The notes below the pieces were generated by a model that saw only the letters and a program-made list of their open reading frames with translations, did not search any database and was not told where the DNA came from. Positions 5,714 to 8,148 of a stretch of DNA of 8,148 nucleotides are shown one piece after another; position 1 is the stretch's first letter, and every line of letters starts with the position of its first letter. The position numbers and the translations under genes were made by a program. Source of the stretch: an uncultured Porphyromonadaceae bacterium (GTDB lineage Bacteria > Bacteroidota > Bacteroidia > Bacteroidales > Muribaculaceae); the NCBI GenBank assembly GCA_947176355.1, contig CAMWQY010000115.1, forward strand, positions 1 through 8,148, in the 5' to 3' direction.

Positions 5714-7078
5714 CTACTCAATAAAGCCTATCATTTCTTTTTTGAGGTCATCGTCAATCTCTCTGTAGCGCGCAAAAGCACGGCTTCCTTCCTTGTGGCC
5801 ACTCAATGCTCCTACCAGATTGGGGTCTTTAACTTTCTTGTAGAGATTGCCTACAAAGGTACGCCGTGCCAAGTGGCTGCTTGCTATTTCGTCGATAGGA
5901 CGTTGCTCTTCCTTGCCGGTGGTAGGATTAAGCACAGTAACCATTCTGGTTATGCCACTTTCCTTAAATATCTTTTTAATAGCCACATTGTATTTCTGAG
6001 AGCTTATGAACGGCAGGATCTTCCCGTCTTTCTCCACGTCCTTGTATTTTTCAAGAATATCCTTTGCCCTCTGGGTGAGTGGTACTCGGATAACATCAGA
6101 ACGGTCATTCATCGTCTTGCTGGCAATGTACTCCACATAGCCGTTGATGATATTTCCGGGAGTCAGGCGCATGAGATCAGACACACGGCATCCAATACAG
6201 CACTGAAAGATAAAGATGTCGCGTTGGGCTTCAAGCGACTTGTTTGCTGAAAAGTCATGGTCGGCAATAATATCACGTTCCTCAATCGTAATATAAATTG
6301 GGGTACCGTACTTCTCAGTGGTCTTTCCATGATATTTGTCAAAGGGATTGCTTGTAGTCAGTCCTTCTTCAATAGCCCAGCGGAAGAAGGTTCTGAGACA
6401 CGCAAAGATGCCTATTATTGTATTGTCTCCCTTATCCGAAGGTCTGCGAGACTTGTGATTCTTCCTTGTCTCAGCCGGGTATTCCTCGAATATCTTTGGG
6501 TACTTGTCAAAGATCTCCGGCTCATTACGCAGAAATTCCTCGTACTGCTCCAGAACTTCAGTATTGAACATATCGAAGTCAAGGGTAAAGGGCGCACGAC
6601 GCTTCACTTTTCTATAAAGCTCAAACCGATGTAGGCTACGGCTCAGCACTCCATATCTGCGACGGCGCCACTCCGACAATCCCCGTTTGTCAGGGAACTC
6701 TTCCACAAGCTCCGTGAACTTCTTTTTGAGTTTCTGCTCGACCTCCCTTGACTTGCGTTCCTTCTTAGGATTATGGAAACGGTAAATCTCCTTCTCGAAG
6801 AACTCTTTTGTAAGCTCACCGAGAGAATGCTTTTCACACAGCTCATAAATAAGATCCTCCAAATCGCGAAGCTTTCGCTCCAGATCTTTGAGGTCAGAAA
6901 CCTCCTGCTGGTTCGCACGAGGCTTTATAACGGCACCATCTTTGAAACGCGCAGGATCGATATACAATCCACTCTTAAGCCTGAACTTGTCATTCTTAGA
7001 CAGGCTCAGTCGGAACAGGATTTCAGAGCGCCCGTTCCCTTCCACTTTTGACGATAAATAACGCTTAATACTTGCCAT
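5714..7078 (-). CDS. Tyrosine recombinase, site-specific integrase of the element
   Basis: A complete 454-residue tyrosine recombinase of the size usual for Bacteroidales integrative elements. It has an N-terminal arm-binding region (1-60), a charged helical linker (60-130), a SAM-like core-binding domain (135-250) and a catalytic domain (262-450). The catalytic residues are all present: R298 in GCRVSDLMRL, K321 in ASKTMNDRSD, H402 and R405 in SHLARRTFVG, H428 in LSGHKEG and the nucleophile Y438 in FARYREI. It should insert and excise the element by a covalent DNA-tyrosine intermediate at a short core site, usually with a host factor and an excisionase. The GGAGGACA octamers upstream are the obvious candidates for its arm sites. 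One octamer abuts the ATG, so the protein may also regulate its own gene. No tRNA target gene is visible next to it. Confidence 0.96.
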   Translation of the reverse strand: MASIKRYLSSKVEGNGRSEILFRLSLSKNDKFRLKSGLYIDPARFKDGAVIKPRANQQEVSDLKDLERKLRDLEDLIYELCEKHSLGELTKEFFEKEIYRFHNPKKERKSREVEQKLKKKFTELVEEFPDKRGLSEWRRRRYGVLSRSLHRFELYRKVKRRAPFTLDFDMFNTEVLEQYEEFLRNEPEIFDKYPKIFEEYPAETRKNHKSRRPSDKGDNTIIGIFACLRTFFRWAIEEGLTTSNPFDKYHGKTTEKYGTPIYITIEERDIIADHDFSANKSLEAQRDIFIFQCCIGCRVSDLMRLTPGNIINGYVEYIASKTMNDRSDVIRVPLTQRAKDILEKYKDVEKDGKILPFISSQKYNVAIKKIFKESGITRMVTVLNPTTGKEEQRPIDEIASSHLARRTFVGNLYKKVKDPNLVGALSGHKEGSRAFARYREIDDDLKKEMIGFIE

Positions 7079-7079
7079 T

Positions 7080-7233
7080 GGAGGACACAGATTTTTATGT
7101 TGGAGGACAAAAATATTTGGGTGAAAATGGCTCTGGAATATCCCATCTACGGAACATCTACAGCACCATTTCCTTTTACAAAGTTAATAATAAAATATTT
7201 ACCCTCCAAATTTTTGTCCTCCTTTTGTCCTCC
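7080..7233. repeat. Four GGAGGACA octamers, two in each orientation, around the integrase promoter
   Basis: GGAGGACA occurs forward at 7080-7087 and 7102-7109 (22 bases apart) and as its complement TGTCCTCC at 7215-7222 and 7226-7233 (11 bases apart). The inner forms extend to a 13-bp exact inverted repeat, GGAGGACAAAAAT (7102-7114) and ATTTTTGTCCTCC (7210-7222). Spacings are one and two helical turns. They are likely integrase arm sites or operator sites; the outermost copy touches the integrase start codon. Confidence 0.85.
7179..7209 (-). promoter_or_regulatory. Bacteroides-consensus promoter of the integrase gene
   Basis: On the minus strand TTG (7209-7207), 20 bases and TAACTTTG (7186-7179) match the Bacteroides promoter consensus exactly. 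The predicted leader is about 90 bases and contains both forward GGAGGACA octamers, while the inverse pair lies just upstream of the -33 box. A protein bridging the two pairs would enclose the promoter in a loop. Confidence 0.8.
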
Positions 7234-7403
7234 TAACTGATTTCTACCGATAAAATATGGATAGGAATAGCACATAAAATTTACATACACTCAAACGATA
7301 TGCTCTATATATCAATATTTTATCAATTTTGCCAAGACTTGAACCTACTTCCAAACTCTTCCATTGCTTTTCATTTGGTTGCTTCTGTTCTGGGCACAGA
7401 TAA

Positions 7404-7442
7404 AGCGAGATAACTCATTGAAGATTCAATAGTTATCTCGCT
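7404..7442. repeat. Long near-perfect palindrome (12 + 6 bp stem)
   Basis: AGCGAGATAACT (7404-7415) pairs with AGTTATCTCGCT (7431-7442), and the inner ATTGAA (7417-7422) pairs with TTCAAT (7425-7430), leaving one bulged C and a two-base centre. It could act as a cruciform or recombinase-related site, or as the terminator of the DUF3791 operon. The T tract after it is weak in either direction. Confidence 0.72.
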
Positions 7443-7455
7443 AATCTTTTATTCA

Positions 7456-7510
7456 ACTGGCAAATTACTGGCAAATGCTCAATTTCCAGCTCCCCTCCTC
7501 TGCCAGTAAT
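7456..7510. repeat. Clustered 10-bp direct and inverted repeats
   Basis: ACTGGCAAAT is repeated at 7456-7465 and 7467-7476, 11 bases apart. ATTACTGGCA (7464-7473) recurs inverted as TGCCAGTAAT at 7501-7510, and AATGCTCA occurs at 7474-7481 and 7508-7515. The one-helical-turn spacing suggests protein-binding sites of an integration or excision complex. Confidence 0.65.
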
Positions 7511-7585
7511 GCTCATAGACGGCATTAGAGAGTAATCCCATTATTCCAGTCCGTGAGTCTTGCTCATGAACAGAATTTACTCTTG

Positions 7586-7792
7586 TCATTGGGTCTCTCT
7601 CAGTTCAGCTATCAATTCTTCGAGAATATAATAGTCGCTCATAAGTTGCAGACCATATTTCGGGTCGGTCATCTGCTCATATACTTTAGTGCTGTAATAA
7701 AGGTCAAGAGCGCGCTCAGGCGATATTTTCAGAGTATCAGCCAAGAGCATTATTATTCGGCTTTGCTTGCGCCATAGTACATTGTCTCTCAT
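7586..7792 (-). CDS. DUF3791-type small protein (LLADTLKISPERALDLYYS variety)
   Basis: A 68-residue, mostly helical protein. The run LLADTLKISPERALDLYYST (16-35), the segment DPKYGLQLMSDYYILEELIAEL (43-64) and the size match a well-populated small Bacteroidales family that I know from memory as DUF3791. Members usually sit next to DUF3990 proteins, which resemble ADP-ribosyltransferases, and the set has the look of a toxin-antitoxin-like unit. Here it is the last gene of the right-hand operon, 44 bases after another DUF3791 gene. The gene-free junction region follows. A partner-binding or antitoxin-like function is inferred from context only; no enzyme motif or membrane segment is present. 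Confidence 0.78.
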   Translation of the reverse strand: MRDNVLWRKQSRIIMLLADTLKISPERALDLYYSTKVYEQMTDPKYGLQLMSDYYILEELIAELRETQ

Positions 7793-7836
7793 ACGTTATA
7801 ATCCTTTATTCCGGCACAGTCTCCGAATAAATGTTA

Positions 7837-8067
7837 TCATAATCCGGCCTCCCAGTTTAAAAGTGTCTCGCTAATATCATTGGCAACCCAATCGAGGCTT
7901 TGCGTATGAAGTTCCTCATACCTTTTTATAAGTCTGTTTTGGATTAAGCCTTGTTTGCTCAATCGGTCGTGCATCTCCTTGCCGGAGATACCTAGTTTAC
8001 GTGCTCCGCTCTCAATCGCCATTACTGCGAAATGAATCCGACGGTATATATCGGTGTTTGTATCCAT
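7837..8067 (-). CDS. DUF3791-type small protein (ELHTQ variety)
   Basis: A 76-residue helical protein. AVMAIESGARKLGISGKEMH (14-33), then RYEELHTQSLDWVANDISETL (49-69), gives the classical DUF3791 pattern, in which a late helix carries an LHT(Q/G) motif followed by an aromatic residue and an acidic helix. The function is unknown in the family. These genes typically accompany DUF3990 genes, and this one starts only 8 bases after the stop of a gene cut by the right edge. The start at 8067 is supported by that tight spacing and by the family length. No consensus promoter precedes it, so it is probably read from the upstream gene's promoter outside the window. Confidence 0.82.
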   Translation of the reverse strand: MDTNTDIYRRIHFAVMAIESGARKLGISGKEMHDRLSKQGLIQNRLIKRYEELHTQSLDWVANDISETLLNWEAGL

Positions 8068-8075
8068 ATTGTATA

Positions 8076-8147
8076 TTATATTCTTTGATTATTGAATTTG
8101 AACCCGTGAGTGGCACTCACGAGTTGAATGCCGTCTTGTGCCAACTT
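8076..8147 (-). CDS. C-terminal end of a gene cut by the window edge, possibly DUF3990
   Basis: The minus-strand frame entering at 8147 is open for 23 codons and reads KLAQDGIQLVSATHGFKFNN before ending QRI and a stop. Only this frame looks coding, and its stop lies 8 bases before the DUF3791 start, as in an operon. The KFNNQ motif near the end recalls the late part of DUF3990 (ADP-ribosyltransferase-like) proteins, and a DUF3990 gene is the expected partner of DUF3791. The fragment is too short for a firm call, and the residues that usually follow in DUF3990 are missing, so the C-terminus may be shortened. Confidence 0.45.
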   Translation of the reverse strand, partial: KLAQDGIQLVSATHGFKFNNQRI

Positions 8148-8148
8148 T

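Larger units (their letters stand above)
359..7233. mobile_element. Part of an integrative element (IME or satellite-like island); ends not fixed
   Basis: Integrase, toxin-antitoxin/repressor switch, excisionase-like HTH and a self-contained replication module all lie on one strand, as in NBU-type mobilizable elements and phage-inducible islands. The right limit is placed after the octamers beside the integrase, and the true end could be anywhere up to about 7585. On the left, a composition change and convergent gene occur at about 360, but the element may continue beyond the window. No relaxase, coupling protein or capsid gene is seen. Confidence 0.6.
7234..7585. other. Gene-free region between integrase and DUF3791 genes, likely element junction
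   Basis: About 350 bases with no credible gene on either strand. It holds a long palindrome (7404-7442) and a set of 10-bp repeats (7456-7510). Attachment sites of tyrosine-recombinase elements usually lie beside the integrase gene on the promoter side, so the element end is most likely here. The exact core cannot be fixed without the other end. Confidence 0.5.

Noticed and set aside
7331..7345. tRNA T-arm-like string (GACTTGAACC) suggesting a tRNA attachment site
   Set aside because: The flanking T-stem and acceptor stem do not pair well and no anticodon arm can be found, so it is not a tRNA or a clear tRNA remnant.
7080..7510. CRISPR-like repeat array
   Set aside because: The repeats are 8-13 bases, irregularly spaced and in both orientations, with no constant-length spacers and no cas genes.
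7443..7550. Very short minus-strand peptides after the DUF3791 gene
   Set aside because: Frames of about 8 and 20 codons with no spacing, length or motif support; better read as non-coding repeat-bearing DNA.
8101..8125. Hairpin (AACCCGTGAGT / ACTCACGAGTT) as a terminator
   Set aside because: It has one mismatch and no T tract, and it lies inside the reading frame that ends at 8076, so a terminator role is unlikely.

Overview
The window looks like part of a small integrative element in a Bacteroidales (Bacteroidota) genome. Two perfect matches to the Bacteroides promoter consensus (TTG, 19-20 bases, TAnnTTTG) support this placement. So do the gene families: a Bacteroides-type tyrosine recombinase, the short MerR/AlpA-like DNA-binding proteins common in Bacteroidales mobile elements, and DUF3791 proteins. 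The genus cannot be told from the sequence. Apart from one gene at the left edge, every gene is on the minus strand, so the window reads from right to left.

Right edge (7586-8148): a tight operon of small genes. It holds the last codons of a gene cut by the window edge, which may be a DUF3990 ADP-ribosyltransferase-like protein, followed by two DUF3791 proteins. It probably belongs to the flanking chromosome or to a neighbouring element. Next is a gene-free stretch (7234-7585) with a long palindrome and several short repeats. It is the likeliest place for the element junction.

Integration and regulation (3987-7233): the integrase gene has a consensus promoter bracketed by four GGAGGACA octamers, two in each orientation, and a hairpin terminator behind it. 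It is followed by a two-gene operon. The first protein fuses an XRE helix-turn-helix, an ImmA/IrrE zinc-protease domain and a tail resembling UPF0175 antitoxins. The second is a PIN-domain putative RNase. Their promoter sits inside a 13-bp inverted repeat whose arms overlap the -33 and -7 boxes, as expected for autorepression. Together they look like a toxin-antitoxin pair merged with a phage/ICE-type protease-repressor switch.

Middle (2532-3923): a 245-residue protein of unknown function, two palindromes, and a Bacteroides-type helix-turn-helix (excisionase-like) gene with a -7 box next to one palindrome.

Replication module (359-2531): a small helix-turn-helix gene, a winged-helix replication-initiator-like protein, a DnaC-like helicase loader, a 76-residue unknown and an AlpA-like regulator. 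These are packed with overlaps. The initiator gene carries five tandem hexamers beside a very AT-rich run, a possible in-gene origin.

Left edge (1-362): a GC-richer plus-strand gene, cut by the window start, converges on the AlpA-like gene. No relaxase, capsid or transfer genes are visible, so the element could be an integrative mobilizable element, a cryptic replicating island or a phage-satellite-like island; this stretch cannot decide between them.
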